A stretch of DNA of 64,000 nt from Oscillospiraceae bacterium. Its GTDB lineage: Bacteria > Bacillota > Clostridia > Oscillospirales > Oscillospiraceae. Below the pieces are notes generated by a model. It saw only the letters and a list, made by a program, of their open reading frames with translations. It was not told the DNA's origin and did no database searches. The position numbers were made by a program, and so were the translations under genes. The DNA is taken from the NCBI GenBank assembly GCA_009781515.1, contig WQXY01000007.1, positions 1 to 64,000 of the forward strand, read 5' to 3'. Below are positions 1-8,112 of this stretch, piece by piece (position 1 is the first letter of the stretch; every line of letters starts with the position of its first letter).

Positions 1-1
1 C

Positions 2-88
2 CTTGAAATAACCGGCGATGAAATGACGCTTGAATTGAATTTAGCATTATTGAAAATAAAGCACACAGTAAAGCGCGGGAAGAAATAA
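2..88 (+). CDS. C-terminal fragment of an unidentified protein (…LEITGDEMTLELNLALLKIKHTVKRGKK*), 5' end outside window
   Basis: Open frame from window start to TAA at 86-88; too short to assign. Confidence 0.45.
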   Translation, partial: LEITGDEMTLELNLALLKIKHTVKRGKK

Positions 89-89
89 T

Positions 90-137
90 GCCGGGGACAA
101 CCACCCCGGCACTTCGTGCCACCCCTCCAAAGAGGGG
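90..137. repeat. Cluster of three short hairpins (GCCGGGG..CCCCGGC, GGCAC-TTC-GTGCC, CCCCTC..GAGGGG), REP-like intergenic element
   Basis: Inverted repeats read directly: 90-96/104-110, 108-112/116-120, 122-127/132-137. Confidence 0.5.
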
Positions 138-264
138 AATTCTGCACCCTGTTGCCCTCGACCGACCGCTGTGGACACAAGGGACATGTTCTCTTGTGTT
201 TTCACATATTTGTGATAAAATGTAAAGAGTAAGAAATAAGCTGCGGCGAGAGGAGGACAACAAC

Positions 265-1992
265 ATGAAAAAATGCCCAAAATGTCAGGCGACATTAGAA
301 GATGCAAGCATGTTTTGTGTCAACTGCGGTTCGCAGCTTCCACAGCAGCCTCCCGCACAGCCTATGCCACCATCGCAACCCGTGCAATACCAACAGCCTC
401 TTCCGCATCAGCCGCAGTATGCGCAACCGCAGCCACAGCAATACCCGCAGTACCCATACCCACCACCGCAACACAAAAAATCAAAGGCTGGGTTAATTCT
501 TGGTATTCTTATTCCCGTTTGCCTTTTAATAGCAGCGGCACTTGTCGTTTTCCTTGTCGACCCGTTCGATTTGTTAGGTAGCAACAATGACCCAAATGGA
601 TCTGCGGGCATGGCAACCGCAGACCCGAATGTGCAAAACACACCAACCCCGACACCCCCGCAAGACACCCCAAACGGAGCAGGAAATGACGGATTATATG
701 ATTTTGTAAATACACTGCCGAGCATTATAGCTGAAATTATTGATAAATATGGATATCAAGATTTTATTTTGAATAGATTAACAGACGGAATTGTTGACGA
801 CAATGTCAGCGAGATAATAATCGCTATGAAAGCAGATGCTCTCTTTGAACCCGGCAGTGCAACACTTACCTCGACAGGTGTGGGAGTTATGAGGGTTTTT
901 GGTGAAGCATTAGCTGACATTGACAACAATATCACTATTGCAGGACACACCGATAATGTTCCAATTATAACTGCAGATTTTTCTTCTAACTACGATTTGT
1001 CTTATGCAAGAGCCTTAAGTGTCGAAAAAATCTTTTTTGAGCAGATTGACAGCCGAAGGATAACTGTAATTGCTCATGGCGAATATGAGCCGATTGCTGA
1101 TAATAATACAGCAGAAGGACGTGCAGAAAACCGCCGGATTGAATTAATAATTAGTGTATCCCAACCACCGCTTGACCAAAAAGTCGGTGGAACGGTCATT
1201 GCCGTCGGCAGTAATGAATATGGTCAGCGCAATGTTTCCGAGTGGGCTGATATTATCGCAGTGTCTGCCGGATATACGCATACTGTGGGACTAAAGTCAG
1301 ACGGAACTGTAGTTGCCGTTGAAGCAAATGGTCAAGGTCAATGCGATGTTTTAGGGTGGCGGGATATAATAGAAGTTTCTGCAAGAGGAAATCACACCGT
1401 CGGCTTGAAATCGGACGGCACAGTTGTGGCAACCGGGCAAAATAATCACGGACAATGTGATGTTTCCGAGTGGCGGGATATTGTTGCAATTGCAGCGGGC
1501 TTGCAGCATACAGTAGGACTAAAACCTGACGGAACGGTCATAGCGATTGGCTGGAATTACATAGGACAATGCAATGTTTCAGAGTGGAGCGACATTGTTG
1601 CAATTGCTGCCGATGCTACTTTTACTGCAGGATTAAAATCCGACGGGACAGTTGTTTTAACAGGGAGCTTCCCATATCCGGAGCAGGTCGAATTGTGGCG
1701 AGATATTGTGGCGATTGATGCCGGGGTGTTGCAGCTTGCAGGTCTGAAATCCGACGGTACAGTTGTTGTGACGCAATGTCCAAATACCAATGAAATTGAT
1801 GTTTCCGAGTGGCGAAATATTATCGCGGTTTCCTGCGGGGGCAGGCAGATTGTTGGACTAAAATCTGACGGTACAGTTATTGCGTCCGGATTTGACGAAC
1901 ATGGTCAGTTAAATGTTACTGATTGGCGAAATATCATAGCAATATCAATGGGTTCGTCCCACACCGTCGCGATTGTCATCCCCAACTCGTAG
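265..1992 (+). CDS. Zinc-ribbon / PQ-rich / TM protein with OmpA-like domain and seven RCC1-like repeats
   Basis: CPKCQATL..FCVNCG ribbon; TM ILGILIPVCLLIAAALVVFLV; OmpA-like GHTDN..NYDLSYARA..GRAENRRIEL; seven GTV(I/V)A..GLKSD repeats; RBS GGAGG. Confidence 0.85.
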   Translation: MKKCPKCQATLEDASMFCVNCGSQLPQQPPAQPMPPSQPVQYQQPLPHQPQYAQPQPQQYPQYPYPPPQHKKSKAGLILGILIPVCLLIAAALVVFLVDPFDLLGSNNDPNGSAGMATADPNVQNTPTPTPPQDTPNGAGNDGLYDFVNTLPSIIAEIIDKYGYQDFILNRLTDGIVDDNVSEIIIAMKADALFEPGSATLTSTGVGVMRVFGEALADIDNNITIAGHTDNVPIITADFSSNYDLSYARALSVEKIFFEQIDSRRITVIAHGEYEPIADNNTAEGRAENRRIELIISVSQPPLDQKVGGTVIAVGSNEYGQRNVSEWADIIAVSAGYTHTVGLKSDGTVVAVEANGQGQCDVLGWRDIIEVSARGNHTVGLKSDGTVVATGQNNHGQCDVSEWRDIVAIAAGLQHTVGLKPDGTVIAIGWNYIGQCNVSEWSDIVAIAADATFTAGLKSDGTVVLTGSFPYPEQVELWRDIVAIDAGVLQLAGLKSDGTVVVTQCPNTNEIDVSEWRNIIAVSCGGRQIVGLKSDGTVIASGFDEHGQLNVTDWRNIIAISMGSSHTVAIVIPNS

Positions 1993-2018
1993 CAACAAAT
2001 GCCGATGAGGACAACAAC

Positions 2019-2942
2019 ATGAAAATATGCCCGAAGTGTCTGGCAATATTGGAAAATACCGCCGAATTTTGTGCCGATTGCGGAGCACAGCTTCCGCCGC
2101 AGCCCCCGCAACCGGAGCCGTATTACCCGCACCAATCGCAGCGTTCACAGCCGGAGCAGCAACATATCCTGCCATATCAATATCAGCAACAAAATGCTAT
2201 AGCAAAATCAAAGGCAGGGCTAATACTCAGTGTTCTTATTCCTTTTGTACTAATAGCTGCCGCAACTGCAGTGCTGATTTTTATAGACCCGTTAAATAAC
2301 GAAAATGACCCCGACGGCATTGACATCGCAGCAACCGCAGACCCGAATGTGCAAAAAGCACCGACACAGGGTGATATATCGGTCACACAAGAATTTGCAT
2401 ACAGAGTTGGACTTGAGGAAGCACATGTAAGATATTTCTCCGCCTTAGAACAAGCAATAGATACGATTAAAAAAGAGCTTGGATATAAGAAATTTGATGA
2501 AATAGTGATGACAAGCAGTTTTTTTGGCACAAGTTCCGTATTAGAAACAACACTTCATTTGCAAACGGATGACCTCTTTGAAACGGAAAGTGCAACGCTT
2601 ACCCCGACAGGCGAGAAAGTTATGAGATATTTAAGTGCCGCGTTGGGTGATGTGGTCAGCAATATTCAAATTGCAGGACATACCGATAATGTGCCGATAC
2701 AGACTGCTGAGTTTTCGTCAAACTATGACTTATCTTATGCCCGAGTGTTAAATGTGGCAGATATATTTTATGAACATATGGACAGCCGAAACATAACTGT
2801 AAGTGCTTATGGCGAAAATGAACCGAAAACTATCAACAGCACCGAGGAGGGTCGCTCTGAAAACCGTAGGATAGAGTTAAGAATACAAGTAATTTACACA
2901 CAAGCATTAATAACGTCGCCTTATCAAATAATCGGAGGATAA
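2019..2942 (+). CDS. Zinc-ribbon / PQ-rich / TM protein with OmpA-like domain (paralogue of upstream gene)
   Basis: MKICPKC..FCADCG start with conserved upstream GAGGACAACAAC; OmpA-like GHTDNVPIQTAEFSSNYDLSYARVLNV..GRSENRRIELRI; start corrected from 1923. Confidence 0.82.
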   Translation: MKICPKCLAILENTAEFCADCGAQLPPQPPQPEPYYPHQSQRSQPEQQHILPYQYQQQNAIAKSKAGLILSVLIPFVLIAAATAVLIFIDPLNNENDPDGIDIAATADPNVQKAPTQGDISVTQEFAYRVGLEEAHVRYFSALEQAIDTIKKELGYKKFDEIVMTSSFFGTSSVLETTLHLQTDDLFETESATLTPTGEKVMRYLSAALGDVVSNIQIAGHTDNVPIQTAEFSSNYDLSYARVLNVADIFYEHMDSRNITVSAYGENEPKTINSTEEGRSENRRIELRIQVIYTQALITSPYQIIGG

Positions 2943-2946
2943 AATA

Positions 2947-4011
2947 ATGAAACTATGTCCAAACTGTCAAACATCGGTAGATGATAATTACATGTTCTGC
3001 ATCGAATGTGGAGCACAGTTCCCCGTACCACAAGCGGAGCCGCCACCGCAAGCTGAAGCAGCACCGCCCGAGCCGCAATACGCTCCACCGCCACCGCCCG
3101 AACAGCCGCAATATGCCCCGCCACTGCCACAGGAAAATCTGCAATACCAACAACCACAACCGCAATATCCCGAGCAGCCACAATATGCGCAACCGCAGCC
3201 GCAGCAATACCCGCAGTACCCATACCCTCCGCCACCGCCGCCCCGCAAAAAGTCAAAGGTTGGCTTAATCCTCGGTATTGTTATTCCCGTTGTCTTGTTA
3301 GCTGCCGCAGCTGCAGTTGTATTCTTTGTAGACCCGTTTGATTGGTTAAATAACGACAATGACCCCAACGCTCATGTCGGCATACCAACCACAGACCCGA
3401 ATATACAAAATACACCAACGCCAACGTCGACACCAACACCTACACTACCGCCCGACACACCGCCGCCAACCACCGCCATAATAGATGACGGCATTAAGGT
3501 CAACTGGGAACTGCTTCAAATGATAGGCAAAACAAATGCGGACTTGATAGCCGTCAACGGCGGTCGTGCTCCCTCTTATGTAGCCGACGGCGGAGCGTGG
3601 GTAGACTATACGGAAAGCGGAGCAATCTTCCCCGTCCATTTTTACTTTGACATGGACCATGATACATTTATAGATATTATTTATGACAATAGGAGCGGGT
3701 TGGATTGGAACACAAATATATGGCCGTCCAATGCCACTGTTTTTGCAGTGCTCCTTTGGAGAGAACAAGCCTTTACGGCATTTGAACATGACAAACCAAT
3801 CACTTATGATGCTCTTTGTGAAGTCTTCGAAGTAGACCCGGGATTAGAATTTTTTCCCGAGCACGATCAAGGTCCGGACTCATATGGTGCAGACGTTTGG
3901 ACAAGTTGGTTCGTATTTGACCGCTACATGATGTACACAGCTTTTGAAAGCAAAAATAATGAGATGGTTCTTTTGGAAGCATGGATAGCCGAGGATCAAG
4001 GCTGGTGGTAA
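2947..4011 (+). CDS. Zinc-ribbon / PQ-rich / TM protein with unassigned C-terminal domain
   Basis: MKLCPNCQTS..FCIECG; long PQ-rich tract; TM LGIVIPVVLLAAAAAVVFFV. Confidence 0.78.
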   Translation: MKLCPNCQTSVDDNYMFCIECGAQFPVPQAEPPPQAEAAPPEPQYAPPPPPEQPQYAPPLPQENLQYQQPQPQYPEQPQYAQPQPQQYPQYPYPPPPPPRKKSKVGLILGIVIPVVLLAAAAAVVFFVDPFDWLNNDNDPNAHVGIPTTDPNIQNTPTPTSTPTPTLPPDTPPPTTAIIDDGIKVNWELLQMIGKTNADLIAVNGGRAPSYVADGGAWVDYTESGAIFPVHFYFDMDHDTFIDIIYDNRSGLDWNTNIWPSNATVFAVLLWREQAFTAFEHDKPITYDALCEVFEVDPGLEFFPEHDQGPDSYGADVWTSWFVFDRYMMYTAFESKNNEMVLLEAWIAEDQGWW

Positions 4012-4781
4012 AAAACTCCCCGCATATGCTCTGCCATAACCATAATTTCATCATATAAAGCATTATAAAGCTCTAACCAAGTGTCATAAACTATCTCAGA
4101 CACACCGTGCCCGCGCTCTAACGGCTGAAAATACTCATCAACGGGCAAGCGGAATAATCTGGTGGAGACACCGGTTTTTCGTAGTTCCAACTCGTAAACA
4201 TGTTCCACCCCGCCCAATGTAAGTTTGGGGGTTATAAAGAGCCTGATTGAATATTCTTCAAGCGAAGGATACCTGTACATAACCACCCCCGCACCAACAT
4301 CACCGTTGAAAACCAAATACGGCGGTTGATTTACTTGAATTAAATAATCGCTGTCCGGGGCAGCAAAAAATGCACCTGTCCAGCCGTTTTCATTAACAAA
4401 CCCGTCCGGTGCTTTAGGAGTGTCTAAAAACGGCGAAAATGCGTGGTGCATATAATAAAACCAGATCGCATTATATATTCCAAAAGCCAAAACAATTAAA
4501 GCAGCTACCCCAACGGCTGCTTTTTTTGCACTTTTTGTTTTCCACCACTTTTCCGAAGCAGAGGAACTATCTATTTGCTTTTCTGATATCAGCTGATCAA
4601 TGCTGACCCCAAGTGCGCAGGCAAGTGACGGGAGTTGTCTTATATCAGGTAAACCACCGCCGCTTTCCCATTTTGAAACAGCCTTGTTTGTTACAGATAA
4701 AATATCTGCAAGCTGCTGCTGTGTCAGCCCCTGCGACTTTCTCAGCGCTGCTATTTTATTTCCGATAATTAATGTATCCAT
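3996..4781 (-). CDS. Membrane-anchored XRE-family HTH protein
   Basis: N-terminal LRKSQGLTQQQLADILSVTNKAVSKWESGGGLPD HTH_3, then TM AAVGVAALIVLAFGIYNAIWF. Confidence 0.8.
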   Translation of the reverse strand: MDTLIIGNKIAALRKSQGLTQQQLADILSVTNKAVSKWESGGGLPDIRQLPSLACALGVSIDQLISEKQIDSSSASEKWWKTKSAKKAAVGVAALIVLAFGIYNAIWFYYMHHAFSPFLDTPKAPDGFVNENGWTGAFFAAPDSDYLIQVNQPPYLVFNGDVGAGVVMYRYPSLEEYSIRLFITPKLTLGGVEHVYELELRKTGVSTRLFRLPVDEYFQPLERGHGVSEIVYDTWLELYNALYDEIMVMAEHMRGVFYHQP

Positions 4782-4793
4782 TCTAATAACCCT

Positions 4794-5636
4794 CTATCGG
4801 ATTTTGGCGGGCAAAAAAGCATCCTCGCCAAAAAATTCCTTCATATCCGCAAAAAACTTCATAATTGTATCGTAATATCTCTCGTGTTGCTCCAACCATA
4901 TATTGTAGAATTCGTCGGAGTCACCCGGAGACTTTCCGAGAGGTTCTCCATTCATATCAACGGCGCTGTAGCGCCGCATAGGCGCCGAACCCCAAAATTC
5001 AACATGAACTTCGTTAAAATCTGTAATACCTAAGGCATAGGTCCAATTGCCTCCTCTTCGCATAAATATTGTCAAGCTAAGTGAATGGTCGATATCATCG
5101 TTAGGGTGCGGATGCGTAGTGATGTTAATGTTGCCGCCAAAGTCTAATCTTCGAGGCATATTAATTGTGTAAACCTTCCTGCTTTCACTGTAATCCATAT
5201 ATTCGTATACAATCAGTCTGTTGCTGTGCATTACACTCCGGTCAGGTATCGCCTGCAGATTTTTGTTATTTAAGAATGGGTCAAAAGTATCTGATATATA
5301 TCTGTCCCATAGGACATTTGCAATCACAAGCACAATCAATAAGACAGAGAGCAAAATAAGCGCTGCTGCCATTACTCTCCGCTTATTAAAAACAGGAGTG
5401 CGGCTTCCTTGCTTTTCTTTGTGAGTTTCCGCCATTATGTCATCAACAGATACGCTCAAAGCGGATGCAAGCGCAGGGAGTATTGCAGTGTCCGGCAATC
5501 CGCCGCCACTTTCCCATTTAGACACTGTTTTGTTTGAAACAAACAGCTTATCGGCAAGTTCCTGCTGAGTTAAACCAAGTAATTTCCTCTGCTTGATTAT
5601 TTTCTCTCCGACTATCCGGGCGTCCATATTTTGCAC
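4794..5636 (-). CDS. Membrane-anchored XRE-family HTH protein (paralogue of neighbour)
   Basis: KQRKLLGLTQQELADKLFVSNKTVSKWESGGGLPDTAILPALASAL HTH followed by TM segment. Confidence 0.8.
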   Translation of the reverse strand: MQNMDARIVGEKIIKQRKLLGLTQQELADKLFVSNKTVSKWESGGGLPDTAILPALASALSVSVDDIMAETHKEKQGSRTPVFNKRRVMAAALILLSVLLIVLVIANVLWDRYISDTFDPFLNNKNLQAIPDRSVMHSNRLIVYEYMDYSESRKVYTINMPRRLDFGGNINITTHPHPNDDIDHSLSLTIFMRRGGNWTYALGITDFNEVHVEFWGSAPMRRYSAVDMNGEPLGKSPGDSDEFYNIWLEQHERYYDTIMKFFADMKEFFGEDAFLPAKIR

Positions 5637-5723
5637 CTGCCTCTCTAAGCAGATGATAACCCGCGCCCTATAAAAAGTAAACCTATAATCGGATTTAAGG
5701 GCTCTACGTTCCGTAGAGATGCC

Positions 5724-7025
5724 CTAATACTTCTCAAAAAACTCCGTAAGCCGACGTGCGATATCGGTTATTTGCTCTATTGTATAGTTTTCAACACCCT
5801 CATACCAACTGAACGTCGTGCTATTATTATACGGCGAAATAGTGCCGTCAGCATTAACCTTTGCCACTGAATTCAGAGTCCATATATAAGGAATTTTATC
5901 AAGAAGATTAAATATAACTATGTACCGATTGCCCGGCTCGAACAGCCATGTTGTGTACGCCTGTGCTTCAATAACGCTGCCGTTTTCCCACTGCCATAAA
6001 TAATCATAATTGCGCTCTTCGTAGTATTCATTATTTTGAGCGTAAAATTCCAAAAGCTTATCCACCTGTGCTTTATCCGGTCTTACTAAAATGTTTTCTA
6101 TCGCAGCAACGACATCCTTCCCGTTTGTTTCGGGTAAAATAGTAACATCAAGTACTGTGTTCCAAATTTCTGATACAAAGGCTGCAAAACGGGAAGTAGC
6201 AAGCTCAAAATCTTCATCTTCAGTTATGTTGACAAGTGCATAAGCAAGCTGACTTGCAGGCTTGCCGTCATATTTATTAAATCCCGAAAGCCATGTATGT
6301 GAAAAAATTAACCCCTCATCATCAACCTCAAAGAGAACATCTGAGTCAGTTGTATACCAGCTGCTTCCTTGCTTCCAAAGTGGCAATATATAAACACCGC
6401 CCTCTCGCAGAAACATAATAGACCCGCTGCACCCGCACTTGATTATGCTTTCCCACTCTTTCCCACTTATATTATCAACAACGCCGACCAGTTTGCCTTG
6501 GTCAATCGATAAACTTTCGGGTATCGCTCTGTCGCTTCGTATGACCGAAAGAACTTTTAGGGTTGATGTTTGCATATCATAAATATCGGTATAATACTGT
6601 GATTTTTGTTTATTTGTCCACTCTTCGATAGCTGTAACCTGAACAAAAGCAAATGCGTGAGGTTCAAACTCTCTGTCAAAAAAATCGATGAGTGTTCTTG
6701 GCATCCAACGCCTCGAGTCTTTCAATACATTCGGAAAATTAATTTCTTCATGCTCGCTCACGCACGGCTCTGCTATAGGCAGTCCGGTAAATTCGGGGAT
6801 ATAATCGGAGCCCAAATCTATATCACCGCCGGACAAGCTGCTCCAAGTCATAAGTCCAAAAATACAGAGGAAACAAGCTGCTGCCCCGCAAACGCTCGAG
6901 ATAACAGCCCTTTTTATTTTTCGCCTTGTGCGAAGATGTTCTTTAGCATTAATTGCCTCGTCAATTAAGTTATCATCAATCCCGTTGATATTTTGTTCTA
7001 TTATTAAATCTATTGTAGTGCTCAT
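5724..7025 (-). CDS. Membrane protein, probable anti-sigma/partner of the ECF sigma factor
   Basis: N-terminal cytoplasmic segment, TM AVISSVCGAAACFLCIFGLMTW, large extracytoplasmic part; start overlaps the sigma gene stop. Confidence 0.55.
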   Translation of the reverse strand: MSTTIDLIIEQNINGIDDNLIDEAINAKEHLRTRRKIKRAVISSVCGAAACFLCIFGLMTWSSLSGGDIDLGSDYIPEFTGLPIAEPCVSEHEEINFPNVLKDSRRWMPRTLIDFFDREFEPHAFAFVQVTAIEEWTNKQKSQYYTDIYDMQTSTLKVLSVIRSDRAIPESLSIDQGKLVGVVDNISGKEWESIIKCGCSGSIMFLREGGVYILPLWKQGSSWYTTDSDVLFEVDDEGLIFSHTWLSGFNKYDGKPASQLAYALVNITEDEDFELATSRFAAFVSEIWNTVLDVTILPETNGKDVVAAIENILVRPDKAQVDKLLEFYAQNNEYYEERNYDYLWQWENGSVIEAQAYTTWLFEPGNRYIVIFNLLDKIPYIWTLNSVAKVNADGTISPYNNSTTFSWYEGVENYTIEQITDIARRLTEFFEKY

Positions 7026-7603
7026 AGTTCTATTCCTCTCTTAATCAGGTAATCCTTTAACTTGTTTCTCGTTCTGTGCAAGGATACCTTCACTTTGCTT
7101 TCTGTGAAACTAAACATCTGCGAAATTTGTGCGACCCCGTCGCCGAGAACATATTTTCTGAGAAAAATGTTTCTGTCATTAAAGCTTAAGCTTCTCAGAA
7201 AGCTGTTAATATGTGTTATTGTTTCTTTGTTTTGGAGAGCCGCTTCCACGCCGACATCAGACAAAATAAAGTCCTCTACCTCGCTTAAAGGTATGTTCAT
7301 ATCGACGCTTCTTTTTGATGATGTGTTATAACGAAACTTTTTCAGTGAAATGTTTCGCGCGATTTTACAGATATACGAAGATAGCTTCTGAGGTTTTTCC
7401 GGAGGAACATTGTTCCATACAGCAAGATAAGTATCATTAATACATTCCTCAATATCCTCGTCACAAGACAATATGTTGCCTGCGACATGTCTGCAAAGAC
7501 TGCCGTATTTTTCCTTGAGCTTTATTAACGCATCATCGGAGCGTGACCATAATAAATCTATAATGTCACTATCGTTATTGCCTTTAACCGCTCTCACCAC
7601 CAT
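7022..7603 (-). CDS. ECF-type RNA polymerase sigma factor
   Basis: Region 2 DEDIEECINDTYLAVWNNVPPEKPQKLSSYICKIARN and region 4 FNDRNIFLRKYVLGDGVAQISQMFSFTESKVKVSLHRTRNKL. Confidence 0.85.
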   Translation of the reverse strand: MVVRAVKGNNDSDIIDLLWSRSDDALIKLKEKYGSLCRHVAGNILSCDEDIEECINDTYLAVWNNVPPEKPQKLSSYICKIARNISLKKFRYNTSSKRSVDMNIPLSEVEDFILSDVGVEAALQNKETITHINSFLRSLSFNDRNIFLRKYVLGDGVAQISQMFSFTESKVKVSLHRTRNKLKDYLIKRGIEL

Positions 7604-7667
7604 TTCGAAGCTTCTGTATATTAAGTACCGTAAAAAACAAAAAGGTTACAACTTAATTGTAACACAA

Positions 7668-7687
7668 AAGGAGCCCGCGGGCTCCTT
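7668..7687 (-). terminator. 20-bp perfect palindrome, probable terminator of the yjbQ-like gene
   Basis: AAGGAGCCCGCGGGCTCCTT; minus strand followed by TTGTGTT. Confidence 0.55.
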
Positions 7688-8075
7688 ACATCACTTTTAC
7701 GTAAAACTTCCTGTTTCGCGGGGGGTCAAACTCGCAAAAGTAAATACCCTGCCACGTTCCGAGCAGCGGCTTGCCATTTTCAATGATAATAGTCTCGCTA
7801 AAACCAACAGCCGACGCCTTTAGATGTGCCGCAGAGTTGCCCTCGTCATGCCGAAACTCCGGACGGTCAGGAAATGCCTTGCTTAAGCCAAGCAGCAAAT
7901 CATGTACAACATCGGGGTCGGCGTTTTCGTTTATCGTAATGCCCGCCGTTGTGTGAGCACAAAAAACCACGGCAACACCTGATGTTACGCCGCTTTTAGA
8001 AATGGCGTCTTTTACCTGCGCAGTTATGTTGTAAAAATCCTCGCGCTGTGCCGAGAGCGGATATTCAAAAAGCAT
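7686..8075 (-). CDS. yjbQ: YjbQ/UPF0047 family protein
   Basis: VFCAHTTAGITINENADPDV..LLGTWQGIYFCEFDPPRNRKFYVKV characteristic of the family. Confidence 0.85.
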   Translation of the reverse strand: MLFEYPLSAQREDFYNITAQVKDAISKSGVTSGVAVVFCAHTTAGITINENADPDVVHDLLLGLSKAFPDRPEFRHDEGNSAAHLKASAVGFSETIIIENGKPLLGTWQGIYFCEFDPPRNRKFYVKVM

Positions 8076-8112
8076 GATTTTGTTTTTCCTTTTCTAACGC
8101 AAAAGCGCTGTT

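Noticed and set aside
1923-2018. ORF-track start of second OmpA-like gene
   Set aside because: Upstream 32 aa overlap the previous gene; conserved GAGGACAACAAC-ATG at 2019 and ribbon motif mark the real start
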